Below, one piece after another: positions 33,084-42,346 of a stretch of DNA of 64,000 nt. The notes under the pieces were generated by a model. The model worked only from the letters and a program-made list of their open reading frames with translations. It did no database searches and was not told the DNA's origin. Positions within the stretch are counted from its first letter, which is position 1; the number at the start of each line of letters is the position of its first letter. This DNA comes from Streptomyces marispadix. GTDB taxonomy: Bacteria; Actinomycetota; Actinomycetes; Streptomycetales; Streptomycetaceae. A program made the translations under genes and the position numbers. The stretch is from NCBI RefSeq assembly GCF_022524345.1, contig NZ_JAKWJU010000002.1:248001-312000 (forward strand), read 5' to 3'.

Positions 33084-34154
33084 TCAGCGGCCCATCTCCT
33101 CGCGCAGGGCGGCGACGAATCCGTCGACGTCCTCCGGGGTGGTGTCGAAGGAGCACATCCAGCGCACGTCGCCGGCGGCCTCGTCCCAGAAGTAGAAGCG
33201 GTAGCGCTTCTGGAGTCGTTCGCTGACCTCGTTGGGCAGCCGCGCGAAGACCGCGTTCGCCTGGACCGGCTGAAGGATCTCGACGCCGTCGACGTCCTTC
33301 ACGCCCTCGGCGAGGCGGCGGGCCATCGCGTTGGAGTGCCTGGCGTTGCGCAGCCACAGGTCGCCCGAGAGCAGCGCGTCCCACTGCGCGGATATGAACC
33401 GCATCTTGGAGGCGAGCTGCATCGACAGCTTGCGCAGATGCTTCATCGCGCGGACCGCGCCGGGATCGAGCACGACGACGGCCTCGCCGAAGAGCATGCC
33501 GTTCTTCGTGCCGCCCAGGGAGACGACGTCGACGCCCGCTGCGTTGGTGAAGGCCCGCATGGGGCGGTCGAGCGCCGCCGCGGCGTTGGCGATGCGGGCG
33601 CCGTCGAGGTGGACCCTCATCCCGCGCTCATGGGCGTGGTCGCAGATGGCCCGGATCTCCTCGACCGTGTAGACGGTGCCCAGTTCGGTGCTCTGGGTGA
33701 TGGAGACGACCTGCGGCATCGCACGGTGCTCGTCGTCCCAGCCGTACGCCTCCCGGTCGATCAGCTCGGGCGTGAGCTTGCCGTCGTCGGTGGGGACGGT
33801 CAGCAGCTTCAGGCCGCCGACGCGCTCCGGTGCTCCGCACTCGTCGACGTGGATGTGCGCGCTGTCCGCGCAGATCACGGCGCCCCAGCGGTCGGTGAGG
33901 GCCTGGAGCGAGATCACGTTGGCGCCCGTGCCGTTGAAGACCGGGTACGCCTCGGCGCGGGAGCCGAAGTGGCTGCGCACGGTCTGCTGGAGGTGCGCGG
34001 TGTACTGGTCGGCTCCGTACGCGGGCTGGTGCCCGCCGTTGGCGAGGGCGAGCGCCGCCAGGACCTCGGGGTGGGCGCCCGCGTAGTTGTCGCTGGCGAA
34101 TCCGCGGGTCCCGGGGTCGTGGCGGCGCTTGGCGTCGGTCGCGTCCGTACTCAC
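33084..34154 (-). CDS. ltaE: Low-specificity threonine aldolase
   Basis: 356 residues, a fold-type I PLP enzyme. FASDNYAGAHPEVL at the N-terminus, FNGTGANVISL phosphate-binding region, HLDGARIANA (Asp contacting the PLP ring) and the PLP lysine in SLGGTKNGML. It cleaves threonine/allo-threonine and similar beta-hydroxy amino acids to glycine and an aldehyde. The GTG start at 34154 overlaps the SDR stop as GTGA. The gene closes the DUF6421/SDR operon. Confidence 0.94.
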   Translation of the reverse strand: MSTDATDAKRRHDPGTRGFASDNYAGAHPEVLAALALANGGHQPAYGADQYTAHLQQTVRSHFGSRAEAYPVFNGTGANVISLQALTDRWGAVICADSAHIHVDECGAPERVGGLKLLTVPTDDGKLTPELIDREAYGWDDEHRAMPQVVSITQSTELGTVYTVEEIRAICDHAHERGMRVHLDGARIANAAAALDRPMRAFTNAAGVDVVSLGGTKNGMLFGEAVVVLDPGAVRAMKHLRKLSMQLASKMRFISAQWDALLSGDLWLRNARHSNAMARRLAEGVKDVDGVEILQPVQANAVFARLPNEVSERLQKRYRFYFWDEAAGDVRWMCSFDTTPEDVDGFVAALREEMGR

Positions 34155-34930
34155 GGCTTCGGGGTCAGCCACAGGCGTTGTCCGTTCACTTCCTCGGTGG
34201 GCTTGCTCCACGTGCCGGCGATGGCGCCGGCCAGGTCCTTGACGTCGGTGAAGCCCGCGAACTTGGCCTTGGGGCGGTCGGCCCGCATCTGGTCGTTCAC
34301 CAGCGCCTTGACGACCAGGATGGCAGCAGCCGCGGGCGGGCCCTGCTCGCCCCCCGCCTTGCGGAAGGAGTCGCCCAGCGCCAGAGTCCACGCCTCGGCC
34401 GCCGCCTTCGACGCGGAGTAGGCGGCGTTGCCCGCGGTGGGGCTGCTCGCTCCGGCGGCGCTGACCAGCAGATAACGGCCGTTGCCGCTGCGCGCCAGCG
34501 GGCCTTCGAAGGCCAGCGAGGTGTGCTGCACGGTGCGGATCAGCAGATCGTGCAGCGTGTCCCAGTGGCCGAGGTCGGTCTCGGCGAACGTCGCCGAGCC
34601 CCGCCAGCCGCCCACGAGGTGCACCAGCCCGTGCACCTTCCCGAACTCCTTCTCCGTACGGGCGGCCCACTCACGCGTGGCCGACAGATCGAGCAGGTCG
34701 ACGGTCTCCCCGGTGACGCTCGCACCGCCGTGGGCGAAACGGGCGGCGTCGACGGCCTCGGCGAGGCGGCCGACGTCGGAGTCGGCACCGACGACCGTGG
34801 CGCCCTCCTCGGCGAGACGGAGCAGGGCCGCCGCCCCGGCCGGGCCCGCCGCTCCCGCGACGGCGATGACGGACCCCTCCAGGCTCCCCTTTCCGTCTCC
34901 GCGGTATCCACGTGCCGTCGTGTTGGTCAT
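34151..34930 (-). CDS. SDR family oxidoreductase
   Basis: 259 residues, classical short-chain dehydrogenase length. Rossmann glycine motif AVAGAAGPAGAAAL, HLVGGWRG (the NNAG position is altered), catalytic Ser in LLVSAAGASS and YSASK (YxxxK). NAD(P) preference is not certain. Coupled to ltaE by a four-base overlap and 61 bases downstream of the DUF6421 gene, so it may reduce or oxidise a hydroxy amino acid or aldehyde related to the aldolase reaction. Confidence 0.93.
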   Translation of the reverse strand: MTNTTARGYRGDGKGSLEGSVIAVAGAAGPAGAAALLRLAEEGATVVGADSDVGRLAEAVDAARFAHGGASVTGETVDLLDLSATREWAARTEKEFGKVHGLVHLVGGWRGSATFAETDLGHWDTLHDLLIRTVQHTSLAFEGPLARSGNGRYLLVSAAGASSPTAGNAAYSASKAAAEAWTLALGDSFRKAGGEQGPPAAAAILVVKALVNDQMRADRPKAKFAGFTDVKDLAGAIAGTWSKPTEEVNGQRLWLTPKP

Positions 34931-34991
34931 GCGTGTGCCTCCTGGTCCTCGACGCCCTGCCGCTCCGCCGCCCTCCGTGCCGCGGGCGTGC

Positions 34992-36389
34992 TCAGGCCGC
35001 GGCCTGCGCGGGGGCCTGAGCGGTGATGCCCTTGGTCGATGCGATCACGGAACGGAGCTTCTTCGCGAGGGCCTCGTAGAACATGCTCAGCGGAAACTCG
35101 TCCGGAAGCACGTCGTCGACGAGCTTGCGGGGCGGCAGGGTCAGGTCGAGCGCGTCGGGTCCCTTGGCCCATGTGGAGCCGGGGTGCGGTGCCAGGTACG
35201 ACGAGACCAGCTCGTACGCCTTGAACCAGTGGACGATCTTGGGGCGGTCGATGCCCGCGCGGTAGAGCGTCTCGATCTCCTCGCGCAGCCGCGCCGTCAC
35301 CTGCCGGGCCTGGTCCCAGTCGATGGCCAGCTTGTTGTCGGTCCAGCGCAGCGCGCCGTGCTGGTGGAGGTAGGCGAAGAGCAACTGGCCGCCCAGACCG
35401 TCGTAGTTGCGGTTGCGCTCCCCGGTGACGGGGAAGCGGAAGAGCCGGTCCAGCAGGACCGCGAACTGCACGTCCCGGCCCTGCTGATAGCCCTCCGCCG
35501 CGAGGCGTCCGCCCTCGTGGAAGGCGGTCAGGTCGCAGCGCAGCTCCTCCAGTCCGTACATCCAGAACGGCTGCCGCTGCTTGATCATGAACGGGTCGAA
35601 GGGCAGGTCGCCGTGGCTGTGGGTGCGGTCGTGGATCATGTCCCACAGCACGAACGTCTGCTGGCAGCGAGCCTGGTCGTCGACGAGTCCCCTGGCGTCC
35701 TCGGGGAGCTGGAGGCTGGTGACGTCGCAGGCGGCGTCGACGACGCGGCGGAAGCGTGCCGCCTCACGGTCGCAGAAGATGCCGCCCCAGGAGAAGCGGG
35801 AGGGCGCCTCGCGCACGGCGACGGTCTCCGGGAAGAGCACCGCGGAGTTGGTGTCGTAGCCGGAGGTGAAGTCCTCGAAGGTGATGCCGCAGAAGAGCGG
35901 GTTGTCGTAGCGCGTGCGCTCCAGCTCGGCCAGCCAGTCGGGCCAGACCATGCGCAGCACCACGGCCTCGAGGTTGCGGTCGGGGTTGCCGTTCTGGGTG
36001 TACATGGGGAAGACGACCAGGTGCTGGAGGCCGTCCTGGCGGTTCTGCGCGGGCTGGAAGGCGAGCAGCGAGTCGAGGAAGTCGGGCACGCCGAAGCCGC
36101 CCGCGGCCCAGCGGCGCAGGTCGTCGACGAGCGCCTCGTGGTAGGCGGAGTCGTGCGGCAGCAGCGCGGTCAGGTCGCGCACGGCGTTGCAGATCTGCTC
36201 CAGGTCGGCTTCTACGGCCGCACGTGACGGTGCGCCCTCCGCCTCGAAGTCGATCGACCCGTCCTTCGACTGCGCGGGACGGATGGCTTCGACGGCGTCC
36301 TTGAGCACTGCCCATGCCGGGTGTTCGACCACGCGCTCGGCGGACGTATTCGCAGTCCCCACGGTCTTGGACGAAAGCATTTCCGTCAT
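34992..36389 (-). CDS. DUF6421 family protein
   Basis: 465 residues, a conserved Streptomyces protein of unknown biochemical role. Highly conserved stretches include DFLDSLLAFQPAQNRQDGLQ, PMYTQNGNPDRNLEAVVLRM, a candidate metal-binding cluster MIHDRTHSHGDLPFDPF (HDRTHSH) and ALDLTLPPRKLVDDVLPDEF. No signal or membrane segment. The ATG at 36389 has GAGGGG upstream. It leads an apparent operon with an SDR and threonine aldolase, which suggests an enzyme acting on a hydroxy amino acid or related compound; this is inference from neighbours only. Confidence 0.9.
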   Translation of the reverse strand: MTEMLSSKTVGTANTSAERVVEHPAWAVLKDAVEAIRPAQSKDGSIDFEAEGAPSRAAVEADLEQICNAVRDLTALLPHDSAYHEALVDDLRRWAAGGFGVPDFLDSLLAFQPAQNRQDGLQHLVVFPMYTQNGNPDRNLEAVVLRMVWPDWLAELERTRYDNPLFCGITFEDFTSGYDTNSAVLFPETVAVREAPSRFSWGGIFCDREAARFRRVVDAACDVTSLQLPEDARGLVDDQARCQQTFVLWDMIHDRTHSHGDLPFDPFMIKQRQPFWMYGLEELRCDLTAFHEGGRLAAEGYQQGRDVQFAVLLDRLFRFPVTGERNRNYDGLGGQLLFAYLHQHGALRWTDNKLAIDWDQARQVTARLREEIETLYRAGIDRPKIVHWFKAYELVSSYLAPHPGSTWAKGPDALDLTLPPRKLVDDVLPDEFPLSMFYEALAKKLRSVIASTKGITAQAPAQAAA

Positions 36390-36425
36390 GACTACCCCTC
36401 CACACAAGAACCTGGCGTCAACAGC

Positions 36426-36454
36426 ACGGTAGCCCGCCATGGAGACCCCCTCAA
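36426..36454 (-). promoter_or_regulatory. Promoter of the DUF6421-SDR-ltaE operon
   Basis: Minus strand: -35 TTGAGG (36449-36454), 17-base spacer, -10 TACCGT (36426-36431), giving a leader of about 30 bases before ATG 36389. Confidence 0.6.
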
Positions 36455-36470
36455 GTGGAGGGACAGGAAA

Positions 36471-37487
36471 TCATCCGCCAAACCCCCCGTCGCAACCGTC
36501 GATCTTCCTGTCAGATGCCGTCGAGGCAATGACTTTGCCCAGTCCTGCCATGGCCTCCACCGCGTCCGGCAGCAGCTCCCCGACACCGAGGAAGCCGTGG
36601 AACATCCCCGGGAAGTGCGCCTCGCTGACCGGCACTCCGCACTCGCGCAGCTTCGCGGCGTACGCCCGTCCCTCGTCGCACAGCGGATCGCAGCCCGCGG
36701 TGATCACATGCGCGGGCGGCAGCCCGGAGAGGTCCGCGCGCAGCGGCGCCGCGTAGTGGTGGGTGAGATCGCCGTCGGGCCCGAAGTACTGGGCACCGAA
36801 CCAGCGCATCGCGGTCTCGGTGAGGAAGTAGCCCTCTGCGTTGACACGACGGGACTCCGTCTCGCCCCCCGGGTCGGTGGACGGGTAGATCAGCAACTGG
36901 TACGCGACGGACGGGCCGCCGCGCTCACGGGCCATCAGCGTGCACACCGCGGCGAGGTTCCCGCCGGCGCTGTCGCCCGCGACCAGCAGGGCGTCCGGGT
37001 CGCCGCCCAGCTCGTCGACGTGCCCAGCCGCCCAGCACGCGGCCGCGTACGCGTCGTCGGCGGGCTCGGGAAAGCGTGCCTCCGGCGCGAGCCGGTAGCC
37101 GACGGAGACGATCACGGCACCGGAGGCACGGCACATCGCGCGCACCGTCGAATCGTGTGAGTCGATGCTGCCCAGCACCCAGCCGCCGCCGTGGAGGAAG
37201 ACCACCGTGGGCGCCCTGCCGGGGGCGGGCTTCTCCTCGTAGGGGCGGTAGATACGCACCGGCACGTCGGGCGCACCCTCGGGGCCCGGTATCAGCCGGT
37301 CCGACACCGCGCCCACCTCGGGGCGGCGCGACGGCTCCGGCATCATCAGCGCCAGCATGCGGCGTGCCTCGGCCGCGTCGTGGACGGTGGCTCCCACGTC
37401 GGGGAAGACGGCCGCCATGGCCTGCATCAGCTCGCGGGCTCCGGGGGCGAGGCGCTCGGGTCCTTGGGACGCGGTGCTGCCGCTCAC
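36471..37487 (-). CDS. Alpha/beta hydrolase, HSL (lipase/esterase) family
   Basis: 338 residues. Oxyanion motif FLHGGGW, nucleophile Ser in VAGDSAGGN, catalytic Asp in TAGCDPLCDEG and His in FPGMFHGF: a complete hormone-sensitive-lipase type triad. Cytosolic esterase acting on short-chain esters; natural substrate unknown. The GTG at 37487 has AAGGAG upstream. It precedes nothing in its own direction before the DUF6421 promoter. Confidence 0.94.
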   Translation of the reverse strand: MSGSTASQGPERLAPGARELMQAMAAVFPDVGATVHDAAEARRMLALMMPEPSRRPEVGAVSDRLIPGPEGAPDVPVRIYRPYEEKPAPGRAPTVVFLHGGGWVLGSIDSHDSTVRAMCRASGAVIVSVGYRLAPEARFPEPADDAYAAACWAAGHVDELGGDPDALLVAGDSAGGNLAAVCTLMARERGGPSVAYQLLIYPSTDPGGETESRRVNAEGYFLTETAMRWFGAQYFGPDGDLTHHYAAPLRADLSGLPPAHVITAGCDPLCDEGRAYAAKLRECGVPVSEAHFPGMFHGFLGVGELLPDAVEAMAGLGKVIASTASDRKIDGCDGGFGG

Positions 37488-37748
37488 TTCACTGCTCCTT
37501 CTGTCGGGGGTGTGTGTGTCACGTGGGTGCGGCCGGGGCGGGCCCAACCGGCGCCGCCGGGCGGCGAGTCGGGATGCCGTGCGTGTGGCGGTACCTGCCG
37601 CGCCAGGTGCCGGCGTGCTCATGGCCGTTCGTACGTCACGCGGTGCGGACGGCGAACAACGGGGGCAGGGGAAGGTCCGGACGGGAAAGCTAGTGTGTGC
37701 GCCGCGTACGTCACCGCGTGCGCCGGACCACAGGGAAGAGAGGGTGCC

Positions 37749-38432
37749 GTGTCGCTGCTCACCGTCGGCCACCGCGGGGTCATGGGCGTGGAGCCCGAGA
37801 ACACCCTGCGCTCCTTCGTACGTGCCGAGCGCGAGGGGTTCGACGTCATCGAACTCGATCTGCATCTGAGCAAGGACGGCGCCCTGGTGGTGATGCACGA
37901 CGCCGACGTCTCGCGCACGACGGACGGTTCGGGCGCCATCGGCGACTTCACCCTGGCGGAACTGCGCGAGTTCGACGCGGGCGAGGGCGAGCGCATCCCC
38001 GTCTTCCAGGAGGTCGTCGAGGCCGTGCGCTCTCCGTTGCAGGCCGAGATCAAGGACCGTGCGGCGGCCCGGGTGCTGGCCGGTGCCATCACCGAACTCG
38101 GGCTGCACGACCGCGTCACCGTGATCTCCTTCCACGACGAGGCGCTGCGCGAGACCCGTACGCACCTTCCCGACATGCCGCTCGTGCTGGTCACGGGCCG
38201 CTCCACGCCCACCGCTCCCGAACGGGCCCGCGAACTGGGCGCGTTCATGGTCTCGTGCGAGCTGCGGTGGCTGGAGGCGGAGACCGTGGAACGCTGCCAC
38301 GCCGACGGGATCAAGGTCATCACCTGGACCGTCAACACCGACGAGGAACTGGCCCGGGTGCGGGAGCTGGGCCTCGACGGAATCGTGACCGATATGCCGG
38401 AGATCAAGAGGGCCGCACGCCGAGCTTCTTGA
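37749..38432 (+). CDS. Glycerophosphodiester phosphodiesterase, cytosolic type
   Basis: 227 residues, UgpQ-like length without a signal peptide. Catalytic motif VGHRGVMGVEPENT (His and Arg, then Glu-Asn-Thr), metal ligands in IELDLHLSKDG, general acid His in VMHDADVSRTTDG and AEIKD. It hydrolyses glycerophosphodiesters to glycerol-3-phosphate and an alcohol. The start is GTG 37749. Its last 29 bases overlap the 3' end of the convergent GNAT gene. Confidence 0.94.
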   Translation: MSLLTVGHRGVMGVEPENTLRSFVRAEREGFDVIELDLHLSKDGALVVMHDADVSRTTDGSGAIGDFTLAELREFDAGEGERIPVFQEVVEAVRSPLQAEIKDRAAARVLAGAITELGLHDRVTVISFHDEALRETRTHLPDMPLVLVTGRSTPTAPERARELGAFMVSCELRWLEAETVERCHADGIKVITWTVNTDEELARVRELGLDGIVTDMPEIKRAARRAS

Positions 38433-38961
38433 CCAGCAGCTCGAAAGCGAGGTCGTCGCGCTGCGGAATCCCGAACCGCTCGTCGCCGTAGGGGAAGGGC
38501 GTGAACTCGCCGGTGCGCTTGTAGCCGCGGCGCTCGTACCAGGCGATCAGGTCCTCGCGCTGACGGATCACCGTCATCTGCATCTCGCGGGAGCCCCACT
38601 CGGCGGAGGCCGTGCGCTCGGCCTCCGCCAGTACGGCCTTGCCCAGCCCGTCGCCCTGAAGTTCGGGGCGTACGGCGAACATCCCGAAGTAGGCGACGTC
38701 GCCGCGCCGTTCGAGCTGGCAGCAGGCCACCAGCGTCCCGTCCCGCTCGACGGCGAGCATCATGCTGCCGGGGGCGGCGAGGACGGCGCGGACTCCCTCG
38801 GGGTCGGTGCGCTGCCCCTCCAGCAGATCCGCCTCGGTGGTCCAGCCGCTGCGGCTGGAGTCCCCGCGGTAGGCGGACTCCAGGAGCGCGACGAGAGCGT
38901 CCACGTCGTCGCGCACGGCGGCACGGAAGGTCGGCTCGCCGGTCTCCTTGACGTTCTCCAT
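38404..38961 (-). CDS. GNAT family N-acetyltransferase
   Basis: 185 residues. FRAAVRDDVDALVALLESAYRG opening, strand FGMFAVRPELQGDGLGKAVL (acetyl-CoA loop) and LIAWYERRGYKRTGEF. The layout is that of small-molecule acetyltransferases; the substrate is unknown. The start ATG 38961 is 46 bases from the start of the divergent VOC gene. Its 3' end overlaps the GDPD gene on the other strand by 29 bases. Confidence 0.9.
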   Translation of the reverse strand: MENVKETGEPTFRAAVRDDVDALVALLESAYRGDSSRSGWTTEADLLEGQRTDPEGVRAVLAAPGSMMLAVERDGTLVACCQLERRGDVAYFGMFAVRPELQGDGLGKAVLAEAERTASAEWGSREMQMTVIRQREDLIAWYERRGYKRTGEFTPFPYGDERFGIPQRDDLAFELLVKKLGVRPS

Positions 38962-39007
38962 GGTGAGGGACCCTAATACCCGGCCGCCGGGAATAGAGTC
39001 GGCAGGC

Positions 39008-39400
39008 ATGCTGGACGTACTGAGCAGCCGCATCCTGCTGCGGCCCACAGACCCGGAGCGGACCCGGGAGTTCTACGGGCGGACGCTGGGGCTGGCCGTC
39101 CACCGGGAGTTCGGGACGGGCCCCGAGCGCGGCACGGTCTACTTCCTCGGCGGTGGATATCTGGAGGTCTCCGGGCGCTCCGACTCACCGCCCGCGCCGG
39201 GCCTTCAGCTCTGGTTGCAGGTGCGCGACGCCGAGGCGGCGCACCGCGGACTGCGCGAGGCCGGGGCGGACGTGCTGCGCGAACCGGTCCGCGAACCGTG
39301 GGGGCTGATCGAGATGTGGATCGCCGACCCGGACGGCGTGCGCATCTGCGTCGTCGAGGTCCCCGCGGACCATCCGATGCGCTACCGGCCCGGGATCTGA
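39008..39400 (+). CDS. VOC (glyoxalase/bleomycin-resistance-like) family protein
   Basis: 130 residues with two beta-alpha-beta-beta-beta units: SRILLRPTDPERTREFYGRTLGL and LQLWLQVRDAEAAHRGLREAG, ending MWIADPDGVRICVVEVP. A Glu in the final strand could be a metal ligand. Catalytic role not predictable. Divergent from the GNAT gene with a 46-base shared promoter region. Confidence 0.9.
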   Translation: MLDVLSSRILLRPTDPERTREFYGRTLGLAVHREFGTGPERGTVYFLGGGYLEVSGRSDSPPAPGLQLWLQVRDAEAAHRGLREAGADVLREPVREPWGLIEMWIADPDGVRICVVEVPADHPMRYRPGI

Positions 39401-39460
39401 CGCCGTACCCACCGCCGCACACAGCGCCGTACGCACCGCCGCAGACAAGCGCCGTACGCA
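39401..39460 (+). repeat. Direct repeats of about 24 bp after the VOC gene
   Basis: CGCCGTACCCACCGCCGCAC at 39401, CGCCGTACGCACCGCCGCAG at 39425 and a third partial copy CGCCGTACGCA at 39450. The rest of the 268-base gap to 39668 shows no gene. Confidence 0.75.
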
Positions 39461-39668
39461 AGACACCCCCGGGGGGCGCGGGGAGGCGGTTCACGGGTGC
39501 CCGCGGGCTGCCCCGCCCGCGTCGGGGAACTCCCGGACCGTCCTCGCGGCGCGGCTGCCACCGGGCTTCCCGCCCGCCCCCTGAGCGCTCCCCGGTTGCG
39601 CCCGTGCGCTCCCGTGTGACCGCGTACGTACGGGCAGCCTTCACGCGGGGCGAGCGGGGAGGTCGGTG

Positions 39669-40421
39669 ATGCACGGGTCGGCGACGGTCGCCTGGCTGCT
39701 GACGGCAGTGTGCGCGTTCGTCGCCTGCGTGTGCCTGCTGCGCGCAGAGGGTGCCGGGGGGATGCGGCGGCGTACCGCCAGGAGCGAGGCCCTGATGGGG
39801 TTGGGGATGGCGGCGATGGCGCTGCCCGGCAGCGTGGCCGGCGCGCTGTCCCCGCTCGTCTTCCTGGCGCTTTTCGGGACGGTGGGCGTGCTGGAACTGA
39901 CGCGGTTCAGGGAGGGGCTGCGTCGTGCCGTACCGGCGAGTGGGCCGGATTCGGATCCGGGTGGGGGGCCGGTCTCTGGGGCGGGGCCGGGGACGGATCC
40001 GGAGCAGGCGGAGCACGCCCACCACCTCCACCACTTCGTGGGGGCGCTGGCGATGATCTACATGGCGCTCGCGATGCCGGGGGCGCACGGCGCCGCGGGC
40101 GGCCATGGGCCGGGCGGCGCCGCAGTCGCGGGGGTGCCCCTGCTGACGGGCGCGCTGCTCGTCTACTACGCGGGCTATGTGCTGCGCACCGGACTGCTGC
40201 TGCTCCCTGACGCCGCCGGGCAGGGCCACGAGGACCGGGCCCGCCGGGACGGGATCGCCGTGCGGCGCCGCGGGGGCGACGGTGACGCGGGCGTCCCCGA
40301 TGGGCGCCGTGTGCTGCCCGTCCCGCGTGACACGGCGGGCACGCTCGATCTTCCGGGACTGGCCCCCGCATGCCGACTCGCCATGGCCACGGGCATGTTG
40401 GCGATGCTGCTGACGCTCTGA
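39669..40421 (+). CDS. DUF5134 family membrane protein
   Basis: 250 residues with about five membrane segments (TVAWLLTAVCAFVACVCLL, MAAMALPGSVAGALSPLVFLALF and later ones) and a His-rich loop EHAHHLHHF leading into a helix with further His, which could bind a metal such as copper. Function unknown. GGGGAGG precedes the ATG at 39669. It is 101 bases upstream of the M56 peptidase gene, a pairing that recurs in Streptomyces. Confidence 0.88.
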   Translation: MHGSATVAWLLTAVCAFVACVCLLRAEGAGGMRRRTARSEALMGLGMAAMALPGSVAGALSPLVFLALFGTVGVLELTRFREGLRRAVPASGPDSDPGGGPVSGAGPGTDPEQAEHAHHLHHFVGALAMIYMALAMPGAHGAAGGHGPGGAAVAGVPLLTGALLVYYAGYVLRTGLLLLPDAAGQGHEDRARRDGIAVRRRGGDGDAGVPDGRRVLPVPRDTAGTLDLPGLAPACRLAMATGMLAMLLTL

Positions 40422-40522
40422 GACGTCCGCCGTGGTACGCCCCTCGCTGATCGTGAGGCATCGGTCACTTCTGGACGGTCCCGCGTACCGCCCCGCGCCC
40501 GCAGGCCCATAGTCTGGCGACC

Positions 40523-41467
40523 ATGATGGTCCCGCTGGCGCTGCTCGTCCTCGGCGGGCTGGCCGCCGCGGTCGCCCCGCGCATACTGGCCCGTTCGTCC
40601 TGGCCGGAGCGTGAACCCGTGCTGGCGCTCTGGGTGTGGCAGTGCGTCGTGGCCGCCGTGCTGCTGTGCTGCCTGCTGGCCATGGCGTTCTCGGCGGCAG
40701 CCGCGTGGCAGGTCGTAAGGGGCCATGTCTTCGCACCGGCTCCCAGCGGCGTCGAGGAGGCGTACGGCCTCGGCCTCGGCTCGTACGGGCCCTGGGCCGG
40801 AGCCCTCGCGGTGCTGCTGGCCTGCGGGGGTGCGTGGACGGGCGCGATGCTGCTGCGGGAGGTGTACGAGGCACGTGTGCGCCGCCGCCGTCGCCACGCC
40901 GAACTGCGCGAGAGGGCACCGCGGTTGCCTGGCGAGGAGCCGTCGGAGTCGGACCGGCTGGTGGTGCTGGAGGGGAAGAAGCCGGAGGCGTGGTGGCTGC
41001 CCGGCGGCACAGCGCGGCTCGTCGTCACCACCGCGGCGCTGCGCCGCCTGAAGGGCCGTCAACTGGACGCCGTGCTGGAGCATGAGCAGGGCCACGCACG
41101 TGCCCGGCACGACTGGCTGATGCACTGCTCCGCCGCCCTGGCGGCCGGATTCCCGAGGGTGCCGGTCTTCGCCGCGTTCCGCGACCAGGTGCACGCGCTC
41201 GTGGAGATGGCCGCCGACGACGTCGCCTCCAGGCGGTACGGGCGGCTGACGACCGCGCTGGCACTGGTCGAACTCAACGAGGACAGCGGGGTGTTCGGGC
41301 CCGCGCCGACGCCGCTGGCCCAAGTCCCCCACCGGGTGCACCGGTTGCTGTCCGCCGCTCCGCGGCTGCCGGTATCGCGGCGGCTGCGGATGACCGCGGC
41401 AGCCGTGCTCGTACCGGCGGTGCCCCTCCTCGTGGCCTTCGTTCCGGGACTTTCCGCGCTGCGATAG
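40523..41467 (+). CDS. M56 family (BlaR1-like) membrane metallopeptidase
   Basis: 314 residues with N-terminal membrane segments, the zinc motif HEQGH in LEHEQGHARARHDWL, a conserved downstream acidic helix (EMAADDVASRRYG) and a final membrane segment. M56 peptidases such as BlaR1 usually cleave a BlaI/MecI-type repressor in the same operon; no such repressor gene is adjacent here. It is preceded by DUF5134 and followed 33 bases later by a PAP2 gene. Confidence 0.92.
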   Translation: MMVPLALLVLGGLAAAVAPRILARSSWPEREPVLALWVWQCVVAAVLLCCLLAMAFSAAAAWQVVRGHVFAPAPSGVEEAYGLGLGSYGPWAGALAVLLACGGAWTGAMLLREVYEARVRRRRRHAELRERAPRLPGEEPSESDRLVVLEGKKPEAWWLPGGTARLVVTTAALRRLKGRQLDAVLEHEQGHARARHDWLMHCSAALAAGFPRVPVFAAFRDQVHALVEMAADDVASRRYGRLTTALALVELNEDSGVFGPAPTPLAQVPHRVHRLLSAAPRLPVSRRLRMTAAAVLVPAVPLLVAFVPGLSALR

Positions 41468-41500
41468 CCGCGCCGCCGCGATCCGCGCGAAGATCGACGC

Positions 41501-42346
41501 ATGTACGGACCGACGGACCGCCCCGCTGCTCCGGCTCCGGCCTCCCCCACGGAGACTTCCCCTGTGCAGACACCACCAGCGGAGACTTCACCGATGGAGA
41601 CCTCCGAGGCGCCTTCGTCCAGGCGCCCGTGGCTGAGGACCGCGCTGGCGCTGGGCGCCGCCGGCGCTGTCGTGATCGTGCTCGTCGCCGTGGGGTGGCG
41701 GCCCTTGGTGGCGCTGGACCGTGCGGTCGCGCACGTGCTCCACGTAAGGGCCCTGGCACACCCGGACTGGACCGGGACCAACCGCATCCTCACCGACTGG
41801 GTGTGGGACCCGGTGACGATGCGGCTGCTGGTCCTCGCGGCTGCGCTCTGGGTGGGCCTGCGGGGTGAGCGGCTGCGGGCGGTGTGGTGTGCCGTGACGG
41901 CCGCCGCGGGCGCGGGAGTTCAGCAGGCCCTCAAGGCGCTGCTGGACCGGGAGCGTCCGCAGTGGGAGCACCCCGTGGACTCGGCGCAGTACTCCGCCAT
42001 GCCGTCCGGCCATGTGATGACCGCCGCTCTCGCCTGCACCCTGCTGGTCTGGCTGGTGCGCCGCACGGACGCGGGAGCACCCTCGCGGGCGCTGGTGCTC
42101 GCCGCCGCCGTTCTGTCCGTGGCCGGGGTCGCCCTTACGAGGGTGGCGCTGGGGGTGCACTGGCTCACGGACACCGTCGCGGGGGCGGCACTCGGCGTCG
42201 CGCTGGCCGCGGCGGCGATCGGGGCGTTCGAGTCCTTCTCGGGCAGGACCGCCCGGCGAGGTCCGTCGGAGCGCGCGGACAGCCGGGACAGGCACCCCGG
42301 ACGCACGGGAGCGGACGTCAACGGCGCGAGGCCGGGCGCCGGTTGA
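41501..42346 (+). CDS. PAP2 superfamily phosphatase
   Basis: 281 residues. A Thr/Pro/Glu-rich N-terminus, then five or six membrane segments with the three PAP2 catalytic motifs: KALLDRERP (KX6RP), PSGH and TRVALGVHW (SRX5H with Thr for Ser). Dephosphorylates a lipid phosphate or undecaprenyl pyrophosphate at the membrane. It follows M56 closely on the same strand and ends at a strong hairpin. Confidence 0.93.
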   Translation: MYGPTDRPAAPAPASPTETSPVQTPPAETSPMETSEAPSSRRPWLRTALALGAAGAVVIVLVAVGWRPLVALDRAVAHVLHVRALAHPDWTGTNRILTDWVWDPVTMRLLVLAAALWVGLRGERLRAVWCAVTAAAGAGVQQALKALLDRERPQWEHPVDSAQYSAMPSGHVMTAALACTLLVWLVRRTDAGAPSRALVLAAAVLSVAGVALTRVALGVHWLTDTVAGAALGVALAAAAIGAFESFSGRTARRGPSERADSRDRHPGRTGADVNGARPGAG

